Assembly: GCF_001640025.1 (NCBI RefSeq)
Contig: NC_031672.1
Location: 2,170,001 to 2,234,000 of the forward strand
Length of the DNA: 64,000 nucleotides
Source of the DNA: Sugiyamaella lignohabitans
Lineage: Eukaryota > Ascomycota > Dipodascomycetes > Dipodascales > Trichomonascaceae
Direction of reading: 5' to 3'
Below are positions 22,339 to 33,199 of this stretch, piece by piece. The notes under the pieces are model-generated. The model saw only the letters and a list, made by a program, of their open reading frames with translations. It searched no databases and was not told where the DNA came from. The position numbers and the translations under genes were made by a program. Each line of letters opens with the position of its first letter. The first letter of the stretch is position 1.

Positions 22339-24032
22339 TTACAGTTTGGAGGCGGTCTTGAATTTGGGCACCGTCATGGGCTCGTAGACCGTGAGGGACA
22401 GGTGGTCGGCGGGGATGCTGTTGTGGGCGCTGAGACTGCGCACGTCGACGAAGGTGGGGTTGAGCTGGGTCAGGTCGGTGACTCCCAGAAGGCGCATGTT
22501 CATTTCAAGCTCGTCTTTCAACAGCTGGATCGCTTTGGACACGCCCTCGACTCCGTACGTCGACATCGCGTACAGGAATGGTCGGCCAATTCCAACGCCT
22601 TTGGCACCGAGAGCAATGCATTTGAGAATGTCAGTAGCTCGTTTGACTCCACCATCGACGTACACTTCGATTCGGTCTTGCCAGCCACGGGCTCGTAAAG
22701 CAGCCATGGTCTCCACGAGCACTTCAATTGACGAACGTGAAAACTCGAGTTGTCGTCCTCCGTGGTTCGAAAGGACTACTCCTTCAACTCCATGCTCAAC
22801 TGCTAGTAATACATCCTCGTATCTTTGTACTCCTTTTAATACAATTGGCATTTTAGTGATACTCTTGAACCAGGCAATGTCTTTCCAGGACAACGAAACA
22901 TCGATAAACGACGAAATGGCACGGGCTGCTCCTTGCGATCGGTCGACTTCACCGCCATCTTCGTCCTGAACATCGGCCACTTCTTCATCATACTTGGATC
23001 GCATATCTTTCTCACGACGTCCGAGCTGGGGTGCGTCTACTGTGATCCATAAACCTTTGATTCCACGCTTTTCCGCATGCTGAACAATTTGTTTCGTGGT
23101 CTCGCGATCTGAGTTAACGTATAATTGCATCCATTGAGTCTGTTTGTCAGTGGCAGCATCGATAATCTCATCAAAAGAGCACGATGCCAGGGTCGGAATC
23201 ATCTGGATCACGCCATGTTTACCGGCAGCCTGTGTTAATACCGTCTCGCCGTCCGGATGACCCAATCGACCCAGAGCCGTAGCAGTGATATAAAAAGGTA
23301 CAGACGATTTGGATCCTAGCATTGTAGTCGAGAAATCGACATTCGTGACATCGATCAGAATCTTAGGACGGAACCACACTCGATGGAATGCATGATGGTT
23401 TTCCCGTAATGTGATCTCGTCGTCAGCTCCGGATGAATAGTAAGCCCAGCCTGCTTTCTCCATAGTGTTTCTGGCCACATGCTCGAAATCCAGCAAATTA
23501 TAAATCTGGCTGAGAGGAGGTTTATTCTTGATGTTCTCGAGTCTCTGAGCCTCCTGTTCATCGACCTCCTCTTCCTTATCGCCATCAGCTGATTCCTTAG
23601 CTTCTTCAACACCAGTCACTGGACCCAGATTCTTAGATCCGGGCAAAAACTTGGCAATAATATCTTCTGGATGAATAGTCTTGAACTTATCCGTGGCATC
23701 CTTCCCTGCGTATCGCAGAATAATCTTCTGACCGCCGGGATGGTTAGGCAGGAACTCCGTCAAATCATACACATTTCCGTGAATAATGACCCAACAGTCC
23801 TCCTTCGTATTATGTTTAGCAACTGTTCTTGTTAGTACTACTACTACCACGGGGCATGCCTCCGGCGGCTGGGGCTCCGCCCCAGACCCTGGTTGCTCCT
23901 GCTTCGCAGGAGTTGGCGGGGAAATCCCAGACGTAACGACTCGAGCGTAGCGAGAGGAGCAACCAGGGTCTGGGGCGGAGCCCCAGCCGCCGGAGGCAGC
24001 GGGGGAAACCCACCTTCAGTAGCGTGAGGCAT
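22339..24032 (-). CDS. flavocytochrome b2-like L-2-hydroxyacid dehydrogenase ending in SKL
   Basis: A 19-nt first exon (24032-24014) joins 23822-22339 across a 191-nt intron (GTGGGT, branch TACTAAC, AACAG). The product has 500 residues and starts [18 protein letters not shown]. Residues 6-80 are a cytochrome b5 domain with heme ligands His34 (HPGG) and His57, spaced 23 apart as in Cyb2. Residues ~115-490 are an FMN-dependent 2-hydroxyacid dehydrogenase with [20 protein letters not shown] and the catalytic SNHGGRQ (His360). S. cerevisiae Cyb2 has a long presequence to the intermembrane space. Here there is none, and the last three residues are SKL, a classical peroxisomal signal. Location in peroxisomes is therefore predicted; substrate and electron acceptor are not shown by sequence. 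Confidence 0.93.
23858..23998. repeat. GNA element, two arms (L alpha, R beta), in the CYB2-like intron
   Basis: It lies 15 nt from the 5' splice site (minus strand) and 35 nt from the 3' splice site. The R tip is GCGTAGC. Without it the intron would be 50 nt. Confidence 0.95.
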
Positions 24033-26532
24033 TGTTTTCGGGGTGGTTGAGTGTGGTGGTGGTGCCAGGGGTTTTATAGTAGTTCGGTCGAATCATGTTC
24101 AGGCAGTTACGAAGCCCCCAACTCGGCAGAACATCGCGCGGCTTAGTGTGGGGGTAATGCATGTGAAAGCGGGTAATAATACTTCCCTGACGATCAGTTT
24201 ATGCAGGTGAGTGAGATCGCATGAATGGGAACGCACTTGGAACCTCGTTTGGCAGGGCCTCGATGGGAATCTGGGTAGGACTCTGGGATGGGAGAGTTTC
24301 AAGAAGGGAGCAAGGAAGAGGGGGGGGGGGGGGGGAGACGGGGGAGCTGGTTGGATGACGTGCGTTACGACAGTTTTGGGAAGTAGTGAATACGAGCAAG
24401 CACTTGGGAGTCTCGTATAACGGGTGCGAGAGGATGCGAGAGGCTGAGTGAAAGACAGTGGTGTGAGTTCTGGACAAAATTAGACCGACAGAGCAGGGAA
24501 TCAGTAGAGTTGGCGTTGAGAAAAGAAAGAATAGCTTGAGTTAAATTGGGTTTTGACGGAGTTCATTGCTCAGAATAGAGATCTGCATCAGTCGCTGCAG
24601 GGCCGCTATCAGGCATGCCAGTGCTTTAGGACTGGCCATCAGTGGAGCTAACTTCCTCGGTCCATACGCCCCAAATTAACTTGTACTGGATCAAAAAAGT
24701 TTATAGTTTTGCTGGTTGTAATGGCTATGGGAGAAAGTTGATTATGGGAGAAATTTGAACACCTTCTAGAATGACGAGGTGAATGACGGTACCCTGCAGC
24801 TGCAATTACAGAGAGAAACATGAGCCGAGTGTATTAACACAGCTCTGATCTAAACTTTTAGTAGCGTGAGAGGAAATTTAATGGTGAATCTGTCAAGTCA
24901 TCTGGCTCAATGTCTAATAGCTCAAGTAAATTTACAATTTATGGGCCGTTTAATCGGTATTAGCAAGGGCCCAGTGTCGGCAATATAAAATCGTAGAACT
25001 ATTCAGAAGATATTATTACCCCGTAATGTTCGACAAATCTGCGACTGGTTAAAAAAGCTGTCTGGTAATTGGACTTGTATACTGCTATTGTTGGAGGATG
25101 AGCTGAGAGAGTACTATGCAATCCTAACAGGATCATTATGCTTTATACTCGAAAAGCTTTCTTGTTGAATTTATAAGAATTGGTAGTAGGTTATTGTGAA
25201 GGGCACTTCCGTTGTTTATCTTAAACCAATTAGGAAAAGTATCCACAATTTGGGCTCGACCAATTTTTTAATGGCTGTTATAAGGCATGTTGATCGATTG
25301 GATGAAGCTAAGAACACTTTTCTGACAACGTCTTCAACAGTGAATAATAGAATCTAAAGATTGCTAATGGCCAGTGGTGAGGTTCAGAAGTAGGTTGATA
25401 AGTATCAACTATTAGACTCATGAACTGCTCACCTCATATTACTAGAATACGAAGTATCATGTATGAGAGGGCTGTCTAAGCGACTTCCAGGACATATTGA
25501 GCATATTGACTTTATTGGTTTTTGCGAAGAACAATATCTCTGGATATTCCAGTAACTATCTTGCTGATAGTTTGAGTGATGGGAAATGGTACTCGTCTAC
25601 GCACCAAAAACGACTGGCAATTGTCACGCACGAGTAGACCGAAGGAGTCAGCTCCTCAGACTACCAAGTTCTCAATTTGCCGTAACTTTTGGTAATATCG
25701 ATGTTCCAGAAGATATTTTGCACTTTGACCGAACTCCAGATGGACTTACAACTGCAGGCTGGTCAATGACAGGGGCCCATTATGTGTGCTCATAGAGTGG
25801 CCAGAAAATATTTGTTAGGGCAAGAATGGGCCAATGCTGTACGCTCTGCTCGTTGAAATCCCGTGTAAAGTTGGCGAATTTCTGATGTCAAATAGATAGA
25901 TAGCACGACAGGGTCTATCGAGTGTGTACTTTCGAAATCTGCGCACCTCGATGTTAATATATTTTATGAGAGAAGAGTCAACAAAAAGGTGATTCGACAT
26001 CATCGCCTGATATAGAGAGTTATGGCACTTTTCAAAGACCTGCGAGCTCAAACTTATACTGAAGTTGAAGCTGATGGTGTATACAGTTTCTGCGATCAAG
26101 AACCGGATATGTTAAACTTCCAAAATGGATCGTAGTCGATTAGGGAGAACAACTTATTTTTGTACTGCTCATTGTTGAATTTAGACCGCCATGTTGAGGA
26201 GCTGTCGGTGTAGTAACAAATATATTCTTGCTAACAATTGCCCCACTAGGGCATCGTGCTGAGTTTTTATTGGTTAGGTCAGCTCACCGAGATATTGCAG
26301 TGATCCAACCAAGATGTAAAGCGGTTATTAATCACTAGGTAGAGAAACACCATTATATCAAAAAGTAAACTGGCAGAGTGCCCTATTCACTCGCAAGAGC
26401 CACCTCCTCGTAGCTCCTGGTCCACCAACCCATAATATGATGGTTTTGGTGCTTTGGCTAGAGTTGTAACTTCATAAGCGCTAGAAGGTTAGTTTACTAT
26501 TGTCTTTTCAGTGGTTCGACCGCCGTAGCTAA
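24033..26532. other. intergenic, no gene recognised
   Basis: This 2.5 kb stretch lies between the start of the CYB2-like gene and the 3' end of the transporter gene. It includes a run of 16 G at 24320-24335. The few open frames begin or end arbitrarily and show no family signature. Confidence 0.55.
24320..24335 (+). repeat. poly(G)16 tract
   Basis: Sixteen consecutive G in a purine-rich stretch on the + strand. It is about 290 bp upstream of the CYB2-like start and may form a quadruplex. Confidence 0.9.
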
Positions 26533-26588
26533 CTCCTGCGAAGCAGGAGCAACCAGGGTCTGGGGCGGAGCCCCAGCCGCCGGAGGCA
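26533..26588 (+). repeat. GNA element, single R arm (alpha)
   Basis: A complete arm with a GCGAAGC tip, 75 bp beyond the transporter stop codon. Confidence 0.94.
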
Positions 26589-26662
26589 TTTGACCCTCCC
26601 GGAAGGGTATTCCAGAGCGAAACGGTATTTAAATAATATTAAATTGATTAGGAAAGATGCTA

Positions 26663-28492
26663 CTAAGTTTTGTTGTGCTTGCGCTCGAGACGGTCGTCGT
26701 TCCACTGGCGCACACGCTCACCGTAGAAATAGATTATAATGGGGAACGGGATGCCCAGAATGAACATGAGGATGCCGCAGATGGTATTCGCCCATCCGTA
26801 GCCCAGTCGGTTGTACATGGCGGTGCCGAAGAGTGGGAACCCGAAACCAAAGGTGGATCGGAACACAGCAGCAGCGCCGACAGCCGAGGCCGAGTATCTT
26901 GGGTTCATGTCGATGAGATAGTTTTGAATACACTGGAACACAGGGAACAGTGCAAACCCAAAAATGCCAGTACCCACCACGGGCATGATCCACACGAGCT
27001 TGGCCTCAGCACTCCATCCGTACCACAACAGTCCGCAGCCGAGAATGACAGCAGTGGGACTGACCAGGAAAATACGGAACTCGGGTTTTGGAATACCGCC
27101 ATTACGAGCAGTCAGCCTCAGATAGGTGTACTGGGTCAGCGGGGTCCACGACGCAACACTGAAAATCGAGCCGACTCCGAGTCCCAAATACATTAATCCA
27201 GCAATGCCGGGTTTAAAGTGGTACACATTATACCACAGATCAGGGTAGGTTACCAACATGAGATACATGAATCCGTAAACAAATGCCATGTACAGACCAA
27301 GTCCCATAATAATCGGGTTGGTGAACAACATGACAATGGGTCTGGTGATACCGGTAAGAAATCTCTCCATAAAAGGAGTACGGGCGATTTCAAACACAGT
27401 ATGAAGGTTGTCGTTACCAGACTCTTTTCTCAACTTCTTGGCTTTGCGAGAAAGTAGAGTAGGTGCATAAGTCTCCTTGTAGGTGATTAAACCGACAAAA
27501 GCTACAACTCCATTAATAATAGACAGAGTCCATAGAACCCATCTCCATGAAGAAGTATACTCGACAAGGAAACCAGCAATAATGGGAGCAATAACAGGAC
27601 CGAGATTAGGGCCTAAACTGTATAAAGCCAGAGGAGTGTTACGATCCTTGTCATTAAACATATCAGCCAAAGTACCAGCACCCACGGAAATAGGGGCAGC
27701 ACCGGCCATGCCCGCCAGAAAACGGAAAATTAAGAGTTGGCCAGTGTTACGGGCCAATGCACATGCAATATTGAAAATTAATAATAAAACAATCGAGACG
27801 TTGAGAACCACCTGTCTGCCAAACAGTTCGGAAAGGCCTCCAATAAATAAAGGGCAAATAGCAAATGCCAAAACAAAAATACTAACAGTGAGGTTCTGCA
27901 TAGTAGACGATTCAATGTGTAGCTGCTCGGCAATAGCAGGCACAGCAGGTGTCAAAATAGACGACGACAGAGGTGCAATCATCGTATAAACACTAACCAC
28001 AACTGTAGTGACCCATTTACGAAATGGGGACCAGTTTCTAGGATTCTCAGGGTCATCAGGACCTTCCCAAGTAACAAGTTCAGGATCAATATCCTTGAAT
28101 TCAGACCCATCTCTATTAACAGTATCACCACCATCGGCCGGGAAATAGTTTTCTGAATACACAGTAGAAATCCGAGACTTGATAGTTTCCATGGTCAATT
28201 GACGAGTGACTCTGATATTCTCAGGAGCAGCATCTCCATAAATCTCCTCGACACTATACCCACTAGCCAGCGACCTGCCACTAGCATTCGAAGCACGAGA
28301 CATAGATTGGGAAATGCCTGGCCCAATGGCCGAACCAGAGTCGGCCTTATACTGCTGTTTCTCCACATCCTCGACACTACAAGAATTATCGACCAGCTTT
28401 ACGGGAAGCGGATAATCAGACTCGGAGTTAGACGAGCCCGACCCACTGCCGCGACGATGATACTGAAAATGAGCGTCTTCAGCGAGCGACAT
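26663..28492 (-). CDS. MFS multidrug/polyamine-type transporter (DHA1 family)
   Basis: One exon encodes 609 residues. I chose the ATG at 28492 (MSLAEDAHFQ); the frame extends upstream only through a TTG. A hydrophilic, serine-rich N-terminal region of about 155 residues ends in VTWEGPDDPENPRNWS, a signature of fungal DHA1 H+-antiporters. About twelve hydrophobic segments follow. GGLSELFGRQVVL is the MFS loop 2-3 motif, and segment 5 has LGPNLGPVIAPIIAGF, the antiporter motif C region. A cytoplasmic central loop lies near residues 345-385 (KAKKLRKESGND). Relatives include polyamine and drug exporters of the plasma membrane (Tpo and Flr1 types); the substrate cannot be read from sequence. Confidence 0.93.
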   Translation of the reverse strand: MSLAEDAHFQYHRRGSGSGSSNSESDYPLPVKLVDNSCSVEDVEKQQYKADSGSAIGPGISQSMSRASNASGRSLASGYSVEEIYGDAAPENIRVTRQLTMETIKSRISTVYSENYFPADGGDTVNRDGSEFKDIDPELVTWEGPDDPENPRNWSPFRKWVTTVVVSVYTMIAPLSSSILTPAVPAIAEQLHIESSTMQNLTVSIFVLAFAICPLFIGGLSELFGRQVVLNVSIVLLLIFNIACALARNTGQLLIFRFLAGMAGAAPISVGAGTLADMFNDKDRNTPLALYSLGPNLGPVIAPIIAGFLVEYTSSWRWVLWTLSIINGVVAFVGLITYKETYAPTLLSRKAKKLRKESGNDNLHTVFEIARTPFMERFLTGITRPIVMLFTNPIIMGLGLYMAFVYGFMYLMLVTYPDLWYNVYHFKPGIAGLMYLGLGVGSIFSVASWTPLTQYTYLRLTARNGGIPKPEFRIFLVSPTAVILGCGLLWYGWSAEAKLVWIMPVVGTGIFGFALFPVFQCIQNYLIDMNPRYSASAVGAAAVFRSTFGFGFPLFGTAMYNRLGYGWANTICGILMFILGIPFPIIIYFYGERVRQWNDDRLERKHNKT

Positions 28493-28973
28493 GGTAGACA
28501 AAAAAGAGATGTCGATATTATAGCATAAATGATGACAGACCCAAATAACAAGAAAAAGCAGTTGGGTTCATCTAAATAGCACAAAAAGGCGAGCGACTTG
28601 CGTATAAAATATTTCGTTCACCTTTGAATTTTTCTTTTATCTTGATATTTTTTATTTTTCAAATTATCTCTGAATCTGTTTAATTTTTTAAAAATTTCTG
28701 ATCCTGGACACCACAAGAGGAACAAAACGCATATAAATACTTGTTCCATACTTCGAATATGTAGGAATATAAAATTTCGATGTCCGACACATGCAGCGAT
28801 CGCCATGAAAAACTAGCGAAAAAGCAAACGGTGCATGAAATTCAAGTACCAAGGCAAACTTTCGGCAATTCAATTTGCCTAATCCAGCAGTCGCTAGCTT
28901 ACAAATCCGTGTGGGGGCACACGACACCAACGCGGAACTTGAACAGCGGAATTTCGCCTGTCTGCCTCCGGCG

Positions 28974-29109
28974 GCTGGGGCTCCGCCCCAGACCCTGGTT
29001 GCTCCTGCTTCGCAGGAGTTCGCCAGTTGCTCAGGCATCCCGAGCCCCGACTCGAGCGAAGCGAGAGGAGCAACCAGGGTCTGGGGCGGAGCCCCAGCCG
29101 CCGGAGGCA
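28974..29109. repeat. GNA element, two arms (L alpha, R beta)
   Basis: Both tips have the GAA loop. The spacer begins GTTCGCCAGTTG and ends CCCCGACTCGAG, the usual alpha and beta inner flanks. Confidence 0.95.
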
Positions 29110-29365
29110 CGTCCCCACCCCCAGAAAAGAGACAAAGACCGTCTGCAGGTGGCCATCGACGGAAAACCCCACTCAGTAGACCCCACAAACCCATCACCAG
29201 CACGCTTCAACATCACCTGCTATCGTGCTTCTCGTCAGCCATGACTCAGTCCCCACCTCAACCCCAAACAGGCAAAACCTCCGGACATACCAACGGTCAT
29301 GCACCCCTCTAGCCGATCACCACGCGGCTCACCCGCGACCCCCACCCAGGGGGTGGACCCTGCGT

Positions 29366-29511
29366 GCCTCCGGCGGCTGGGGCTCTGCCCCAGACCCCGT
29401 GGCTCCTCTCGCTTCGCTCGAGTCGGGGTTCGGGGGTGCCACAACCCCCAGAAAACTCCTGCGGAGCAGGAGCTGCCAGGGTCTGGGGCGGAGCCCCAGC
29501 CGCCGGAGGCA
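29366..29511. repeat. GNA element, two arms (L beta, R alpha)
   Basis: The R tip is GCGGAGC (GGA loop) and the linker is CTGCCAGGG. The L arm has the CTCTGCC/CGTGGC variant. Confidence 0.95.
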
Positions 29512-29597
29512 GATCCGGGTCACAGATGTCAGCACGGGGCTCTATTATGGGAAAATATTTACTTTAGATACGCGGGGATGAGGGGGTTTTGCGGGGT

Positions 29598-31949
29598 TTA
29601 CAAGAGATCGTTCTTGACGAATTGGTCGTAGAGGGTCTTACCGAGTCTGGCGGGAGAACGCTCGACAGCGACACCGGCGGCCTCGAGAGCCTTGATCTTG
29701 GACTCGGCACCACCCTTGCCGCCGGAGATGATGGCTCCGGCGTGGCCCATACGACGGCCGGGAGGAGCAGAGATACCGGCAATGAACGAGCACACGGGCT
29801 TGGGTTGGGCTCGGGTTTGGTTGAATTCCTTAAGGAACTCGGCAGCGTCTTCCTCGGCAGAACCACCGATCTCTCCGATCATGATGATACCGTCGGTTTG
29901 CTCGTCTTCCAAGAATACCTTAAGAGCATCAATGAAATTGGTACCGGAGAATGGATCACCACCAATACCAATGACAAGAGATTGACCAAGACCGACATTA
30001 GTGGTTTGGTTGACAGCCTCGTAGGTAAGAGTACCGGAACGAGAGACAATACCGATTCTACCACGCTTGTGGATAGAAGAAGGCATGATACCGATCTTAC
30101 ATTGATCAGGAGCAATGATACCAGGACAGTTGGGTCCGACTAATCTGGTCTTGCTCTGGGTCTTTAAAGCATCAACGACCTTGACCATATCGTGTTGAGG
30201 AATACCCTCGGTGATACAAACAACAAGAGGAATCTCGGCCTCAATGGCCTCCATAATACCAGCAGCAGCAGCCGAAGGAGGGACAAAAATAGCCGAAGCA
30301 CTGGCGCCAGTCTCCTTAATACCCTCAGCAAGAGTGCCGAAAATAGGAAGACCCAAATGAGTCTGACCGGCCTTCTTAGGATTGGTACCACCGACAATCT
30401 TGGTACCGTAGTCAAGAGCCTGTTGGGCGTGGAAAGTGCCCTGCTTACCGGTGAAACCCTGGAACAACACCTTGGTCTCCGAGTTGATCTTGAGGTTGTT
30501 GATGGTCTGCGAGTAGTTGGATGCCTGCTTCGAGGTGGAAAAGGCCCTGCGATACGTTAGCTTCTGGTGGGGTGTGCCTCCGGCGGCTGGGGCTCCGCCC
30601 CAGACCCTGGTTGCTCCTGCTTCGCAGGAGTTGAGGGGGTCCATGGGAACGACTCGAGCGGAGCGAGAGGAGCAATGGGGTCTGGGGCGCAGCCCCAGCC
30701 GCCGGAGGCATGGGGGGGCACCCCAGCGTGGGGGAGGTGCAACGGGAGAGAGAAAGAGAGCTGACAGTGTCCTCAGTATGATCAGAAGACCGTCTTATGA
30801 GACTGACAGACTAGCAAGTGAGAACCTGATCACAAAGTCGACAGAGAGTGTGAAAGTACAAGAAGAGAGAAGAGAGAAAGTTGGACACAGTACTTTGACT
30901 GCAGAGACCAGATAGAATGGATCAGGAGATGGAGAGACGAGACCCATCATAGATCGTAATGTGGGATCCAGATGTATCACGATGTGTGGATCTCAAGGAC
31001 GACAGTGTCTATCTGTTTCTGATCTGGAACCGTAATCTGTAAAAGAGTATCAATCAAGACAGGTGTACTCTTGGCAATTTTGTCTTGTGTTTAATCAATC
31101 AGCTCCGAGAGGTTGAAATCCCAACGAGACCCCGATGTGAGAGCTATTGTTTCGTTTGTTACAGATCTGAAAACTGATTCTCTAGCCAAGATCACTATTC
31201 GCGATCTCCCCTTTTGGGTCCCTATTTCAATTCTTGTTTCTCGTCATTTTTCAATCTCCGACCAATAACATGGAAGGCTTGGTTGCTCAGATGTCCGACT
31301 GACAGCCTGACTATCTTAGCATAAGTAGCTTCTCGGGTATATTCTACCCATTTGTGATCATCACTGTCTCAGCTTGTTTCATAATTTCTTGTCTTTTCTC
31401 GATTTGTCTCGTCTTTTCTTGTCTTCATTTGTTCTTTCTCGTCTCTAGAACGTTGTTATCAAAGCATCTGAGCTCTTATATCATTGGCCAGCAATGTGTA
31501 TTTGCTCTTCCGATGATGTCTTAGTCTCAGAGTTGATGCTTTTTCTCCTATAGTTTTTCTCTAAATCCTTCCTTGTCTTTGTCTCTGCCATTGCTTTCTC
31601 TTCTCATAACACTCAATGTCCATCTCTTGTCGTTGTTTCTTCTCTCTCTCATAAGTTCAATCTTAATCTTTCACTTCACTTTATGATTGATAAGAGATAC
31701 AGTCAATTGACCCGAATAACTCCTTTTCGCGACTTAAACTTTCTCATCAGCTCATTCGCAATTCCTCTCACAATTGAACCCAATTGAAAGAAAAAAAACA
31801 CTCCAATCTTCCCGTGACACCTCACACCCGCGTACTTCGGGTCTTGCACCCGATAAACCGCATCACTCTCCAAACAGAAACAGCCATTCCCTGTTAAAAA
31901 CTCACCTTCTGACAGGTCCAGAGACTCTTTGAATGTTACGGGACAGCAT
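29598..31949 (-). CDS. LSC1: succinate-CoA ligase alpha subunit, mitochondrial
   Basis: Exon 1 is 31949-31906 and exon 2 is 30546-29598. Together they give 330 residues, close to the usual length of about 330. The 1359-nt intron has GTGAGT at its 5' end and GCTAAC plus CGCAG at its 3' end. Exon 1 supplies a typical mitochondrial presequence, [15 protein letters not shown], joined in phase to AFSTSKQ. The mature part has the CoA-binding segment [29 protein letters not shown], and the phosphohistidine loop [10 protein letters not shown] (His283). The enzyme makes succinyl-CoA/succinate plus ATP in the TCA cycle with Lsc2. Without exon 1 the frame would run into the intronic GNA element and start at an ATG at 30644, which I regard as a decoy. 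Confidence 0.92.
30576..30710. repeat. GNA element, two arms (L alpha, R beta), in the LSC1 intron
   Basis: It lies 29 nt from the LSC1 3' splice site but over 1.1 kb from the 5' splice site. The R arm has the GCGGAGC tip and a GGGGCGCAGCCCC outer hairpin. Confidence 0.95.
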
Positions 31950-33199
31950 TTTTATCCTTCTTTGCTTGTGTCTTTAGAACTACAAAAAAAAATCTGTGTG
32001 CAATTGAAGACAGCTGGTGGTTAGTTACTGAGAATGCAAGCGGGCCAGGTCAAAATTTTGGGTCCTTTTCCCACGATCGTCTCTGGCTCTTAGGGGAAGG
32101 GTGCGTGTGGGTTGTGCGGCATTTGGCTGGCGCTTCTGCCCTCATCTGCCGACTGGGCTCCCGATGACAGGCGGAAAAACTTCCCTCAGGGCAAGGGTTA
32201 CAGTCTCCTCTCCCGAGCCAGCCCGGCATTTGGGGCCGAGTCCGGCTTTATCTGCTACCGAACTGCAGCTCAGGGGGTGGTCGTGCCTCCGGCGGCCGGG
32301 CTCCGCCCGGACCTGGTTGTCCTCCGCTTCGCGGAGGGCCTAAGGGGTGGGTGTGAGTGGGGTGGGAGGAGTGGGAGGGGGGAGAAGGGGGAGAAAGCTT
32401 GCGAAGCGAGCACAACCAGGTCCGGGGGGCGGAGCCCGGCCGCCGGAGGCATGTCCGGGAATACCGGAGTTAGCGGACACCCGGAGGGGAGAAAAGCTCG
32501 CGTAGCGAGCACAACCAGGTCCGGGCGGAGCCCGGCCGCCGGAGGCTCGCCCGGGAAAGAGGTAGAGGCAGAGCCCGGAGCGTAGTGGACCGCCTGAGAA
32601 CCAGAGCATAGGTTGGTGTGCGGCGTTGAGCCGCACGGTGGAGTATGTTAGGGAGAGATGCAGGTTCGTGAAACGGTGGAAAACATTTGCTATAGAAAGG
32701 AAGCGATTCGAGTTAGTTTCGGAGCTGCTGGTTAGAATAACACGAGTAGATCTGAGTGCTTGATTGCTGGAGTGTGTTTGATATACGCAGACGGACGAAA
32801 CAGATACGAAGAAAAAATAGAAAGATTTGACGCGCGCGTGGAGACTTTTCTTCAGTCAGAGTCGATTTGGTACCTGCTTACGTTTGTGGTGAGACTGTTC
32901 TACTGTGACAGTTTTAGTCGTCTGACCTAGAGAATATTGTTTCCCAAAACACAACAGAGTGCTAGAGAATAGAACGAAGAAGATAGGACTCGAGAAAAGA
33001 AGAGAAGAAGTCGAGAATAGAAGACAGGCGGTCAAGTTTCAGGTGGTTTCATACTGGATTGTGTCTGGTTATATATTACTTAGTCAGAGTTTATTGGTTA
33101 GATTTGTGATTAGAGTGTGAAGTGAGAGAAGACTAAAAAGAGAAAGGAAACACCGAAATAAGAAAATAAGAAGAGTAGTCAGGAATCCACGAATCCAAA
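31950..33199. other. divergent intergenic region LSC1/BRF1
   Basis: About 1.25 kb holding two divergent promoters and a three-armed gamma-type element at 32285. A small hairpin GTGCGGC...GCCGCAC lies near 32618-32636. No gene is seen. Confidence 0.55.
32285..32546. repeat. GNA element, gamma type, three arms (L, R, R)
   Basis: The L arm at 32285-32337 has the inner stem CCTCCGC/GCGGAGG. R arms follow at 32397-32450 (tip GCGAAGC) and 32496-32546 (tip GCGTAGC). All have the CCGGGC/GCCCGG outer stem. The first R arm has extra G residues at its outer hairpin. Confidence 0.94.

Larger units (their letters stand above)
28493..29597. other. intergenic between the transporter start and the LSC1 stop
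   Basis: This region holds the transporter promoter. Two GNA elements (28974 and 29366) lie in its distal half. No further gene is seen. Confidence 0.55.

Noticed and set aside
22339..22344. Reading the CTG in the terminal SKL as serine (CUG-Ser clade).
   Set aside because: CTG codons occur at conserved leucines in YKT6 (VLDEYL) and CDC48, so standard decoding fits.
30795..30980. A 61-codon frame upstream of LSC1 as its first exon.
   Set aside because: Its only phase-compatible donor is GTTCTC and the peptide is not a convincing presequence. The exon at 31906-31949 has GTGAGT and a typical presequence.
32600..32640. Hairpin GTGCGGC...GCCGCAC and a similar GCGGC-GTGA-GCCGC near 62296.
   Set aside because: Two short hairpins without shared flanks are not enough to call another repeat family.
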